64,000 nucleotides of DNA, from assembly GCA_963457665.1 (NCBI GenBank), contig OY735227.1:46439593-46503592 (forward strand), read 5' to 3'. The notes under the pieces are model-generated. The model made no database searches. It was given only the letters and a program-made list of their open reading frames with translations, and was not told the DNA's origin. This document shows, piece by piece, positions 1 through 11,966 of this stretch (its first letter is position 1; the number at the start of each line of letters is the position of its first letter). Position numbers and translations under genes: made by a program. The DNA comes from Thysanoteuthis rhombus (Eukaryota; Mollusca; Cephalopoda; Oegopsida; Thysanoteuthidae).

Positions 1-92
1 AAGAATAATGTGGGCAGTGGGGGGCGGGGGCTAGGACAGTACTAGTTAAAAAAAAAGAAAGAAAAAAAAAGAGGTCTAATTAGTCACTCAAT

Positions 93-496
93 TGAAACCG
101 TCAAGTGACCAACGTCTTTTAGTAGCACGCCATGATGGGGGTGATCAATTAAAAAAATTAGAAAAAGGGATGATCAATGAATACATTACTTTTTACATTT
201 TTTTTCAGTAATGACTAAAAAAAGCGTGAATGTTGCCCGACACAAACAAAGAGATCAATTTAGCATAAACTTACATAGCAAATTGAACCCCCAACTAAAA
301 ACCTATGGGGGACGGTTCAGAAAACAACAAAAAAAAAATATTCAAAAAACGTTTTTTCTAGATATAATAAGGAGTAACTGTAAATTCTCATCCCTTTAGC
401 TCCATTGGTGCATGTGTGATACATACATAGCCAGTCAGGCAGACCAACTTAAAAACTGAAAAAAACCTATGTTGACAGTTTTGGTTGATGGTTTCT
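93..496 (+). mobile_element. Non-autonomous DNA transposon, GAAACCGTCA-type, copy 1
   Basis: The 404-bp segment begins TGAAACCGTCA and ends TGATGGTTTCT, an imperfect inverted pair. Its interior matches other copies in this window: GATCAATT followed by AAAAAGGGATGATCAAT, the CATAAACTTACATAG block, and CAGACCAA...CCTATGTTGACAG near the right end. It has no coding capacity. Matching sequence also extends a little beyond the left terminus (GTCTAATTAGTCACTCAA), so the true ends are approximate. Confidence 0.72.
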
Positions 497-1426
497 AACA
501 AGCAAGGTTAATTCTTTCAGTATCATTTTATGTGGCAAAAACATGCGTCATTTCTTGAAATGGCTATTTCTTTTTTCAGCCAAACTTCTTTTGATGGTCA
601 AACAATACACAAGATTCTCAATCAAATTTTAGCATGTATTAATGTACTTTTCATTAAATAATGAATGAAATAAAATTAATTCAAAGAAAAATGTTAACTT
701 ATTCAGAGGAACTGGGGTCTCTGCAAAAGGATTTAAACCTGACCAAAGTCTTCATCCTGGAAATCTATAATAGTGGGATTTATAATAAATTGTTACTCTT
801 AAATGGCTTCCAATGAATTATTAAACTATTTCTTTTTTCTATTAAAGTCTGAGTAAGTCTATGAACCATTGAACAAGTGTCAATGTTGATGATAATACTA
901 TTTTGTTCAACACTTTTAATAAATAAATAATATTTGCAAACAAATACTTCCTCTCAAACTCAAATGCCAAGAATCTATTGCCATCTCAATCTCAGCACAC
1001 CCGGCTATACTAGGTGTGACAACATTAGAAATGAAGAAATATATTAAGTTGCAAGATTGAACTTGGGCTGCATTTTGAATGAATCTGGTATTCTCACACT
1101 GCAATGGAAAACCAATAAAGTTAGGTGACATTGTGAGATATTGCTGAAGTGCCCATTGATTATTGGTAATGATGTTTCAGCTCTAAAACCATACCTGACT
1201 CTGGGCTCATCTTTTGATGAAATCTTTGTTGGATACTATGCTGTTATTGAATCAGCACTAAGTGTATGAACTTATATCTTGTTAGTCTATCTTCAATAAT
1301 GTGTGTCTCAATTATTCATCTTTGTACAAAGTATGCATAACTAAAATCAATTATGTCCAGTACCACATGCCACAGGGGAAAATTTCCAAGAGTCTAGAAG
1401 TGTCCCATTGCAATTAGAGGAAACAT

Positions 1427-1617
1427 GGTTGCCAGATTGGGCAACAAAGCACAATCATCATAATAATGTTTCATCTCAGAGACTCGGCCAACACAGGCAT
1501 AGGAATAGCATCAAATTCTGAAATGGATTTATAAATTTGACCTTATTTCAATACCTGTTGAGTGGGTTGTGGAGATAAAGCATGGATTATCTTCTCATTT
1601 CCTTGAGAGGAAACAAA
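1427..1617. mobile_element. GGTTGCCAG-ended MITE, degraded copy
   Basis: The left end is GGTTGCCAGATTGGGCAACA. The interior CCAACACAGGCATAGGAATA is shared with the copy at 10181. The right end is eroded but keeps the AAGCATGGATTATCTTCTC region. Confidence 0.55.
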
Positions 1618-2603
1618 ATAGAGTTATTCCGGATGTTCGGTCAAACTGCAAGGTGTAATGTGTTTCTAGGTTAGGCTATTGATAAAGCTAAATTTAGTAG
1701 TAACTAGATGCTTTATTTTTTTGTTGATTGAAACACTTACAGAAAGAAGAACAATGAAAAAAAAAAAGGGTTTGTCTCTGTTATCTGTTCATTAATCATT
1801 GCACATTTTTACCAATCCCTACATTGTTCCAATGTTTGTGTTAATTTCTGTTTCCGGGTCCACAAAATCATATCAATACTTCACTGTGAAGAGATGAAAA
1901 CCTGCTGCATCTAATTCCTCATTGGAGTAACCATGCCAACAATCTGAATAGATAGTGGATTCTTAAGTAGTGTATTTCTTCAGAGAGATTTATCTGCACT
2001 TGGATTGTAATGACTAACAGCCTGAGAAGTTCAGATGTAAAAATGAAAACAGATGTGGGGATTGGTGATATGGTGGAAGAGGGTACAATGAGTAACGTTC
2101 AGATAGATAACAAAGAAGTACCAAATTTTGATTGAGTATAACATTCAAAAAGTCAAATATATTTTGTTAGTCATTAATTGTCAATGCTGAGAAGACTACA
2201 ATATCAGAGATTTAAGAAGAAAAATACAAAGTATTTTTTTGTTGGACTCATTCTGCCACAAATATCATTTTGGTCATTTTTTTCAAAGGTTTAAAAAAAA
2301 GTTTTTTTTTCTTCCATTTCAGACAAACAAAAAATAAAGATACAAACCAAATTATACAGACAAAATGAGTTGGGGAAAAAAAAGAATTGTGTCTTTGTAC
2401 CCAGTTTCAGTTTAAAATATCAAAATAAGTGCCTTGAAAATTGCTTAGAAATGTTTTTTTGGAAAGTGAAATAAATAAGAAAAAAAAATCATTTTAACTC
2501 AAAATTTATTTTTTTGAGGAAAAAAATTTATAATTCTTTTTTCTCGCATTGAGCATCAATGTGTCAGATTGGAGAAATAATTAAAAAACAAACAAACAAA
2601 AAC

Positions 2604-2604
<1 letters not shown>

Positions 2605-2656
<52 letters not shown>
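2605..2656. repeat. (AT)n microsatellite
   Basis: An uninterrupted run of about 26 AT units. Confidence 0.97.
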
Positions 2657-2658
<2 letters not shown>

Positions 2659-3476
2659 CACCAAAAATATTACGATACATTTGAAGCCCATAAATAAAAT
2701 CTCAATAGGTCATTTTTTTTCTTTTCTCCCAAAACCTGAATTCATGGATAAGCATTCAACAATGAAAAAAAAAAAAAAAATTCTTAATAGTTGAAATTTT
2801 TTTCAGAACTATTTTGTAATTTCTTGCCATGATTTTTAAGCAACAAGGTTGTTTGATCAAACGTTTGTTTTCTCGTATTCAGAAGAAAAATGCCAGTTAA
2901 ATGGCAAAAGACGATTAAGACTTTTCCCATTTCTCAGCAATTTTATATAAGTTTCTCCACCCAGTTTTCAGAAATTGTGCCCTAAAATGTTAAAGGGACT
3001 ATATTGTTGGAGGTCTGGAAAAATATTTAGCAATGAGACGATGACCAATAAAAGGTATCTATAGCTTATATCATTATTTTTTTTGAATATGAAAATAAAC
3101 ATTAAAAAAAGAAAAAAAAAAAGGTGATTTCAACGTTCATGAACAAAGTACAAAGGTGACTTTGCTAAGAGGAAACAAAATTTTCCTGAATTTTTTGGTT
3201 TTCATTTTATTGTTGAAGATATTTGGCCATTCTGTAGATCGCAACCACTCAAACCATCAGTCTATGGTAGTGTGAGTAAAGAGTGCTGTTTGAAAATAAA
3301 GGATAAGCTCTACCTGGAAGCATACCTATACATGGCAATTGTTCAACCAATTGAACTACCAGAGCCTGTGATTTGATTTGTAGAGCAGTTGCCAGGATAT
3401 ATTGATGATGGTTAAAAATACTTCATCTCATAAAAATAAATCAAAATAGTATAACTGTCCAATAATTTCTGGAACC

Positions 3477-3535
3477 CTATAACTCAGAACAGAACCTACA
3501 AACATGAAGTGAGTACTCTACCACTGGGCCAAAGT
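3477..3535 (-). repeat. tRNA-derived SINE head
   Basis: On the minus strand, GGCCCAGTGGTAGAGTACTC resembles a tRNA/RNA polymerase III A-box, and TGTAGGTTCTGTTCTGAG, about 30 bp on, resembles a degraded B-box. It lacks the features of a working tRNA gene. Confidence 0.45.
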
Positions 3536-4134
3536 GATTGGTTGTTATTTAATCTACCTCCATTTTGAATTACTTTCAAGATTTGGTCCATTGTTCTTTG
3601 TGGATGGCATGAAAAGAAAACAAAAGGAGAGAGAGAGAGGTTATGAGAGAAAATGTAATTAAATAGACAAACCAAGCAACAAGAGTTGTACCCATCAATT
3701 GATTAATTCAGCAGTGAAATGAAAAGAAAAGAAATTGAACTTTATATCACCCCCCCATCCCCAAGAAAGTGAGTATCAGCAGAGAAAATAAAAAAACATT
3801 TTCTAGTAGAAAGAAAGAGAATAGAAGTGCCTCTTGTACATGCAATGAATGTCCCATACATCACTGTTTGGGATTTTGAATTCATTATATATTCAATTTT
3901 TTACTCTATAGTATTGAACATTTAGGAATAGAAGATTTTGAAATATTTATTAATCATTTCTTATATGAATACTCTGATCCTAGGTAGAAGTGTTGATCCA
4001 TATGAAAATATTCCTGTCATTTTTTAAGGGTAGTATATACATGAAAAAAAAAAAAGAAAAAAAAAAAAAGATCTTCATCTTCAAATTATTTAATTTTATA
4101 CTGCTTTACTGGAAGAAACTAAAAAGCTGTCGAA

Positions 4135-4415
4135 CATCCATGGTCTAATGGTTAAGAAACTCAACAAAATCTCTGCTTTTTTTTTCATTCTTAGCTTGGC
4201 ATCTCAATCATTTATATCCAAATTTACCCATGTTGTCATAACAACCAGATTGTGTTGGACAGACAGGTTCTTGCATGAGTCCTGCCTGGCCTAAATGGGT
4301 GTCTGGGACAAAGCAGCTGGGGATTATGTAGAGAACCTCCAATGGTGATCCTGTTAACCATCCTAAGGAGGAGACCGATCACTACACTACACTCAATAAT
4401 TCAAGCTAAAGTTAC
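4135..4415 (+). repeat. tRNA-derived SINE, copy with shared body
   Basis: The A-box-like ATGGTCTAATGGTTAAGAAA is at 4140. The body from about 4276 (GGGTGTCTGGGACAAAGCAG, CTGGGGATTATGTAGAGA, GGAGACCGATCACTAC, CACTCAATAATTCAAGC) matches the repeat at 7268. Both are on the plus strand. Confidence 0.6.
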
Positions 4416-6004
4416 ACTAAGTAATTGATTCAGAAACATAATTTGGGGATCAACCATATTTATGACACCTAAAAAAAAAATGGGATGGGTAGGGGGTGTC
4501 TAAACTATCATACACTGTGGGTGTCTGTCGTCTTCTCTCGATTGCATAACTTTGTTATTCCTAAATATATTCAAATGAAATTTTGGATGTAGGCTTGTAG
4601 AGAGAGGGGGATGGTGATTTATGGCCGATCTGATTGTTTGTTTACATTTCATAAGCAAAAAATGGGTTTCTCAGAGTTAATGGTCGTAATAAACAACAAA
4701 TTGCCACCCTCTTTCTCTATTTCAACTTAGAGACCTTTATACTTTCAAGATTTTTTTTTATTGAAAAAGCTACTTATCTTTCTTTTTTTCAATATGGAAT
4801 TAAGGTTAAGAAGCAAAACAAACAGACCAATATTAAACAAAAACTGGTCAATTCCTCCCCATTAATTCTAAGGTTAATACTAATATTCTTCAGAGTACAG
4901 TAAAATATGGCTGCTTCTAATACAGAATTTGTGTGAGGTAGGGGGAGTTTGTAGTTTATCTCATTTTGGCATCAAAACAAATAGGGTAGGGGAGACTGTG
5001 ACGTAGGGTTATCAGTGCTTGGTGGGTAAGGGGTCAAAGACAGAGTCTTAGGGCAGCTGTGGGTTTGCTCAAGAGGAGAGTATAATTATCAATTAACAGG
5101 CATTATAGCCCCTAGGAAAATTTTAAATGTCCTCCCCAACTCTAGCCATGCTTCTGCAAGGGGAGCAGGTGAACATACCTGACAAAAAATTCAATACATT
5201 CACAGATGAATATTTCCATAAGAGGACATCCTAAGATTTTTAATTTTTTTTTCAACTAAAAAAAAAAAAAAGGAAAATTAAAAGACATGACCCAATTTAC
5301 GCTTCTATACCATTTTTGAAAAGCTTTTTCCTTGGTTTGATTAGAAAGAATATGAGGAAGTACATGAATGTGTAGCTGGCGGCAGTAGGGAAGAGAAATT
5401 GAATTGGAAGCTGAACCTTCATCTATCCACCAAGAATTTTGATTTCAGCTTTTGCATAAAGGAAACAATTTTAAAAAAGAGTTATAAACAACTCAGCATT
5501 TACTTTTCGCAGTAATTATTCATAATCTTTGCAGTCGAAGATCAGTAATGGTCACTACATTGTGTTAAAAAGTATAAATGATAAAGATTTAATTCAATTA
5601 ATATCATCATCCAATCAAAATGATTGAATTATAATAAAGAAGACAATACATAAATTAATATCAGTATTAACAACTAAATATATCTAAAAGAAATATTAAG
5701 ATTCAAAATTGATTTTAATCAGAATATTTATTTGAAAATATCATCATTCTAGGTGCCTGATTCACCGGGTCAGTAAAAGTTCTATGATAGTGTACTTGAT
5801 ATATGGTAGATTTCAAGTGTATTATACCTCAATTTCTAGTAGTTATAAACCCAGCAATGAGGCTATCATAACGGTTGACATCCTGTAGATTCTTGAAGAT
5901 TATGTTGTAATAAATTGAAAAAGAACTAACAAACTAGAAGCTTTGCTAAGTCAGCTAATCTTTTGAGTGTAGAACTGGCATGAAATTCTTATTGAATCAA
6001 AATA

Positions 6005-6110
6005 ATGGGAAATCTAGAGATGGTTTAGTGGTTAAATATATAGCCACAAGGTTTATAGTTTAATCCTGGTGAAGAGCATTGATGATTGCAAGCAGTCAGT
6101 TGTATGCTTG
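6005..6110 (+). repeat. tRNA-derived SINE head
   Basis: AGATGGTTTAGTGGTTAAAT (A-box-like) is followed about 25 bp later by GGTTTATAGTTTAATCCTGG (degraded B-box). The spacing fits a tRNA-related RNA polymerase III promoter, but no cloverleaf is conserved. Confidence 0.5.
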
Positions 6111-7267
6111 TAATATGCTCGTAAACCTAAAGTTAAAAATTTCTCTATTCCAATGATATTTTTTGAATTTTAAAAGTTATTATTTTTTTGTTCATCCAGC
6201 TAGGCAATGATTTGTCCTTTGAATTATATGAAAGGAAAACAATCATTACATGGTTTACTAACTGGAAAAGTGTCAGCCCGATAAATATAAGAGCTGCTGC
6301 AGCCCTTTTCACCAGAATATTAGAAGAGTGGTTGGATATCATAGATTTTATAACAACGTGAAAGTACTGACTGCAAAAGAGCATGATAGGTGTGCAGTGC
6401 GAAAGGTGGAGGTCAGGTGTGCAAAGCAAAAAATTCCTTTTGAAAATATTATTGGGGGCGTCACAGTATCTGTAGCCCAGGTCCTATAAAATCTTTCTCT
6501 AGTATTGGTCAATGTGTTCAGAGATTTCAAGCACTAAGTCAGAGCCCAAATCATATAAAGAATTGGGGTTTGCTTGTTGAGTCTAAAACAAACCTTCAAA
6601 GTATTCATACCACAGATTATACAAGTATTAGACTGTTTGTAGCAAGTCGAGTACACCTAGAAAACCTACTCAGTAATTAGATACCCACAATACAAATCTC
6701 TAAATTTATAAATGCAGTTAGTTGAGCTACTCTTTCTTTTTACACACAGCTTCGAACAAAATATTTCACACAGGAACTGGCCCTTTTTAAAGCATAGCTT
6801 TCAATATTCTGAAATCCATTAATGATAAAAAATGAATTCAGGCTTAAAAATTAAATTTATAAGCCAGTGTTCTGGTGATTGTGAAGAAATGAGTTAATTC
6901 AAATAAAAATTCCAACAACTTTAGTAGGGTTCTCTTTTTTCTTCTAGCTATTTGTTCAAGAGATTTGAGAGGTCACATTCTGCATTTTGGATCTGATACT
7001 GAATCTTCATGAACAAGTAAAGCTTGGATAATGTCATAGCAATGCCAAATTGTGATATGATTCTGTTTTCAATGAAAAAAAAATCATGAAAATCTCATTT
7101 TTTTTTTCTTTTTCAGAAACTGTAATTTTTCAATTCTTATTGCTGAACAATTGGAAGTAAGAAAACCACATCATTTGATAGAAATAGTTCATAATGGAAA
7201 AAAATGTTTAAAAAATTAAATACATGAATTTTTACACAGACAGTAAGTAATTACTTTTCCTAAAGGG

Positions 7268-7465
7268 AGGCTTGTTAGCTCAATAGGGTACAATCTAACA
7301 AACAATCATCTGTTATTTTAAGTGAGTCATCACTTAGAAGGGTGACTGTCTGGGAATACCAAGTGTGGTAATTAGCTGGGGATCATGTAGAGACTTCCGT
7401 AGCGATCCATTTTATCCTGCTATGGGGAAGACTAATCTCTAGATCACACTCAATAATGCCAAGCC
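7268..7465 (+). repeat. tRNA-derived SINE, second copy
   Basis: The head TTGTTAGCTCAATAGGGTAC is A-box-like. The body (GACTGTCTGGGAATACC, AGCTGGGGATCATGTAGAGA, AGATCACACTCAATAATGCC) matches the copy at 4135, while the head differs. This suggests related SINEs with a shared body. Confidence 0.6.
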
Positions 7466-9355
7466 AACAAGAAATGAATGAACAAGTGTCTGGTATGAAG
7501 AGTTTTAAATATTGATTGTAGCTTGGAATGAAAAAGACAAAACAGGAGTGACAAGATGGCCATTTTGTAATTCAACAGAACAGCAAAAGCTGACACTGAG
7601 TTTACAAATGTAGATGTGATTATATAAAAATGCAATATTCAATGCCCAGAAAAAAAGAGGCAAGAAAATGGTTTCTTTTTTTACAGATTCAGATGAACTA
7701 CTAATACTTTATAAAAATTTCACTTTCATGAAAGACCTCAAGCAGCTTTGAACTGTGTCTGAGAGCATCAGTGCTTATTCAGATTTATTTTGCGCATTCA
7801 TTAGCAAAATTTGCCCTAAGGTATCGTGTTCTGATTAGCTTAAAAATGGCAGACGATATAGAAGATAGAAGTTAATTTTGGGGTTTGGGAACTCTTTAAA
7901 TTCTTCCCACATATATTAATGGTAACTGCTCCTTTAGTTTACACCATTTCAGCTTATGTTTCATAAGAACGTTTTACTTTCAGAGAATGAGGGAAATCTA
8001 TAACTATTCATTTTGGGATCAAAATATTTTTGTTTATCATTCACATGAGTGTGTATTGAATTCACTACTTCTTTTTGGATTCAAAATAACAGGCGATCTT
8101 TGTCAAGTTCAAAAATGGGGATAGGGTTTGAATAAACAAGAAATAGTAAAACATATACAAGTATGTATTTCTGTTTACAAGATGACGTCACATTGCAACT
8201 AAATGATTTGCTTAAACTCAATCCTGGATTTCTACAAAGTCTTTTAGAAAAAGGCAGGGTGGGTAGGGAAGTGAAGAGAAAATAAGGGACAACTCAAGTT
8301 GGAAAGAAACATTAAAACCTCAGCAGTATAATTGAAAAAAGGTGCTGGAGAAGGTAGGTGGAGAAAGAGAGAGAAAAATTGTCTTAATATGAAACAATAC
8401 AAAAAAAAAACAACAAAAAACAAACTTAGGCTTTTATATTTCTCTCTGTTTGGCTGATCTTGCCTTGTGCCAGACTATACAAAGTTTAGTAAATAAACTG
8501 TTAAATTGAGCTTCATCAGCCTTTACTCATTCATCTGAGATTTGATTAGCTGAACTTGTTCACGTAAAAGCGCTTTGGACAGTACAAACTTTGATTAAGA
8601 CCAGTGCTATACCTTTCTTCAACTTTATAATTCATGAATAGAAAATAGAATATCAATTTCAAGGGAAATTGATTACTGATCTAAATTATCCCCTCTGACC
8701 ATTTAGTGAATAAGAAAAGTTCCACAACTTTTTAAGCTATTTATGGAAGAGTTCAACTATCAATTACAAGCAGTTTCTAGCCAGTTATGAATTTAAAAGT
8801 CAAGGTATTAATACATGGACTTAAAATCCAACTAGAGTGGACAATATTAATACATTAGTTGCTTGTGGAAAAAAAAAGACAAGTCCTGCAGTCAAGATAG
8901 AAACATTTTGCAAGAACAGACAACAGATTTTTTTCAAGGCTGTTTAAACTACACAACTATCTTGGTAGACTGAAATTCAACAAAAAAAGTACACATATCT
9001 TGCTTGAGGCAAACCTAGAGAGATCACTGGAATTAAAACGATTTGGTCAAAGACTCTACTAAGAGATTGAAAACAAATAAAATTTTGGTCAAAAAATTCA
9101 GCAATTTTTTCATAGACAAATGGTCAATTCTTTTGGAATCATTTAAATAGATATCTATAGTAATCCTTCAATTTCAGTAGAGTCAATTATACATGGTTTG
9201 CCTCAATGCATAAAATGAAAGTTGAACCTTAGAATGTTAAACCCAAAACTAGCAATAATCACTAATAAGAAATTCGATTGAATAGAAGAATTGTCACTTC
9301 TGAAGAACAGCAAGGAACTATCATCCAACTATGAAGTACGTAAATCCACACACAC

Positions 9356-9356
<1 letters not shown>

Positions 9357-9398
<42 letters not shown>
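9357..9398. repeat. (AT)n(AC)n microsatellite
   Basis: About 15 AT units are followed directly by an AC run. Confidence 0.95.
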
Positions 9399-9399
<1 letters not shown>

Positions 9400-9568
9400 T
9401 ACAGCAAAGCTACCTAAAAAAATTCTAAAAACAGCAGTAGAAAACAGCTATAGAGTACAAGCAGTAGAAAACAGCTACCCATAATATATTGGGGAAAACC
9501 TGTATTGGGGTATGAAGAAAGAGAGCTTTATTACTACACATATTTTTCAGACATCGAAATCTTAGTTT

Positions 9569-9905
9569 TTAAAACAATGTTTTGATAGACTCCTTTATTG
9601 TACCAAATCTTGGGTCATCTACCAGTGCCACCTCAAAATCTTCCATCAGTGCTGTCTTCATACCATTTTCAAAGTGTGCCAAAGTAAATTCATTGCAAAC
9701 ACTGAAGTCCTCAATAGTGTCTGCGCCTCCAACATTGAGGTTATGCTGCAACAAACACAGCTGAAGATGAGGGATGATCAGTTTCCAAAGACTACCCCTT
9801 TGGTGAGCTGGACTCCAACCAACGAAACAGAAGTGAGTCAAAAAAGAAATGCAGGCATTCCCTAAAACGGGAATATACAACCGGGACATAACTTCAAAAT
9901 CTTTG
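9569..9905 (-). CDS. Unassigned exon-like ORF
   Basis: An open frame of about 110 codons lies downstream of, and on the same strand as, the transporter. An acceptor-like TTATCTCCACAG precedes 9905. The first ATG in frame is at 9889 (MSRLYIPVLGNACISFLTHF), and the C-terminal part is rich in D/E/F (DTIEDFSVCNEF, MEDFEVALVDDP). The amino acid composition looks more protein-like than the surrounding frames, but I cannot place it in a family. It could be a terminal exon, a retrocopy or a transposon remnant. Confidence 0.28.
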
Positions 9906-10180
9906 CTGTGGAGATAATGCACTTCATCTTGTATGTATATGACAAGCCAAGTGAGGTTGCACGAGACTTATCCTTTTTCAAAGATGATTGGACAAATTTA
10001 AAACACGTAATAAAAAAAAAAAAAAAAATCACAAGAAAAAGACTGAAAGGTTGCTGTAATGATTTTGTGCACACAAAACTCTCGACCAAAGTAATTTACG
10101 AGAAAAATTAGCGATAAGGGAAGTCTGTCTTTGCTTAAAGGAAAAAAAAAAAAAGAAAAAAAGAAAAAGTCACAATCAAA

Positions 10181-10366
10181 GTGCCAGATTGGGCTACAAG
10201 GGGATATATAAGATCTAAGTGTTATCACTCAGACTTACCCAGCACAGGCATTGGAATAGCATCGAATCTGGAACCTCGAATTTTAGTCAGATGGCAAAGG
10301 TCCTAGTTTCGGTGATAAAGCTTGGATTATCTCCCCTTGTAAGCCTAATTTGGTAAGCCTGGGCAC
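10181..10366. mobile_element. GGTTGCCAG-ended MITE, copy 2
   Basis: The element starts GTGCCAGATTGGGCTACAAG and ends with GGATTATCTCCCCTTGTAAG and then a GCCT-rich terminus, forming imperfect terminal inverted repeats of about 30-40 bp. The interior CAGCACAGGCATTGGAATAG matches the copy at 1427. The ORFs inside are chance. Confidence 0.68.
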
Positions 10367-11784
10367 AATGGGATTTTCTAGATTTTTATACCCACATTCT
10401 AGACTGAGCAAGGGTAGAGAGAAACATTTCCAAATTAGACATGCCTATTCGGCAGTTTAAAATGAAAATGATTTGAGGTTCATCTCCACACAAATATTTG
10501 TATAACCACCCACCCCAACTCATACAGGCAGGGAGCAACACAATCCCAAATGGGATGAGATGAGAGGAGGCAAGAGGGAATGGTACGGGTCCTGCCTACC
10601 TTGAAAATCAGCCCTTGGTTTCTACCTAGGCTTTAACACTGACCTCCGATACCAGAGGGAAGTATGCAACTATTCCAACCCCAGTGTATAAACCCAAGTT
10701 TTCTCCAAGAGAAGAAGTTTCCAAATCTGTATGAGACAAGAATGGTACTGACCAGCCTTGCATGGGAGGTGTAGAATCCACAAATATAAAATACAAGTGT
10801 ATCCATTTATATATTTTTTGTGCATAACACTTTTCAATAAACGTACAGATACTACACACTGATCCAGGGCAGAAGTGCTGAGAAAAACACCTAGGGAGGT
10901 GTGCAGATCCATAAGTAAATAATCTCATCATTTTTGATGGGCAAGTATTTTAATAATGTGTGTGTGTGTGCAGTAAGCACGGTATTTTTTTCAAGGGAAT
11001 AGATCCTAAAAGACAAAAATTCAGCAGAATTAAAATGCATGAACATTTTTGTATATGCATTGTGTTTGTGTACATAAATACACCATGATTTAAAAAAAAA
11101 CAAGTATGTGGGAAATGATCTTATGCATCTCTCACAGTAAATAGCAAGACAGAAGGGAGCATAAAAGCTTTTGCCAAAGTAGTAGTAGTAGTAATATTGT
11201 TTCTACATCAGGCAAGAACCAAAAATTTTACAGAAGATACAGTAAGTGATTTGGCTGTCTTTTTTTCTCTACCTCATATTACAGGAATAATTTTGCCCAA
11301 TTTAAAATCTTGCACTCTATTACAGCTTCAAGATTGTTGAAAATAACAAAAATAGATGGCAGCGGAAAAAGAAATATGAATTTTTTAAAAAGCAGAATAT
11401 CCCCAAATAATTTCTGTCAAGTATGCATTACAGCAAAGTAATTACATGAATATGTCATGTATTTTTTGCTCCAAGCTGAATTTTATACTATAGTATATAA
11501 CAGATGTTTCACTGTAAAGTGAATTTTACAGTTTTATAGCAGAAAAATGTTTTTAAATAATTTTGTATGCCCTTGATAGAATTGATAAGGCAAATGAATC
11601 TTAAATATAATGTGTATATAAGTACATATAGATATTTTTTAAAGATTCAAGTGGTAAATAAAAACAGCCTACTCTTCACCGCTGTAAAAACGGTAAGAGA
11701 CTGGAGTTTTGCCAACCTGCGGAGGCAGTTGATAAGGTTTTAGAAGGAAAAAAAAAAAGAAAAAAAAAGTGCTCCTCACTGACT

Positions 11785-11966
11785 TCACAGTTTATGAACT
11801 GCCATTTCTCGCAGAATAGCGTGCAAACTGGACCCACTGCCAATCAGTCCAAATAGGGTGATGCTAATGCCTTTGACGAGGGTTCTTGTAGGGATTTGGC
11901 CCCAGCGGAGTTTTAACTCAAAAACTGATGGTAAGATGAATAATAACAAGGTGCCTCCAATGGAAC
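11785..11966 (-). CDS. Transporter exon 8 (C-terminus, stop)
   Basis: The acceptor is TTTTGCAG before 11966. The exon completes a split glycine codon and encodes SIGGTLLLFILPSVFELKLR, a polar turn (WGQIPTRTLVKG) and a final helix (ISITLFGLIGSGSSLHAIL), ending with the short tail REMAVHKL and TGA at 11787-11785. The S-x-G-G-T-x-L-x-F-I-x-P pattern corresponds to the family's G-x-x-x-x-x-L-x-x-x-x-P motif. Confidence 0.93.

Larger units (their letters stand above)
1..9568. other. Gene-free AT-rich stretch with repeats
   Basis: Apart from the listed transposon, SINE and microsatellite copies I see no gene on either strand. Long A and T runs are common. The minus-strand ORFs at 6145-6530 are short, lack splice context and show no family pattern. 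Confidence 0.6.

Noticed and set aside
6145-6530. Overlapping minus-strand ORFs near 6.1-6.5 kb
   Set aside because: No motifs, no splice context, and the opposite strand is equally protein-like before its stop; possibly a decayed transposon.
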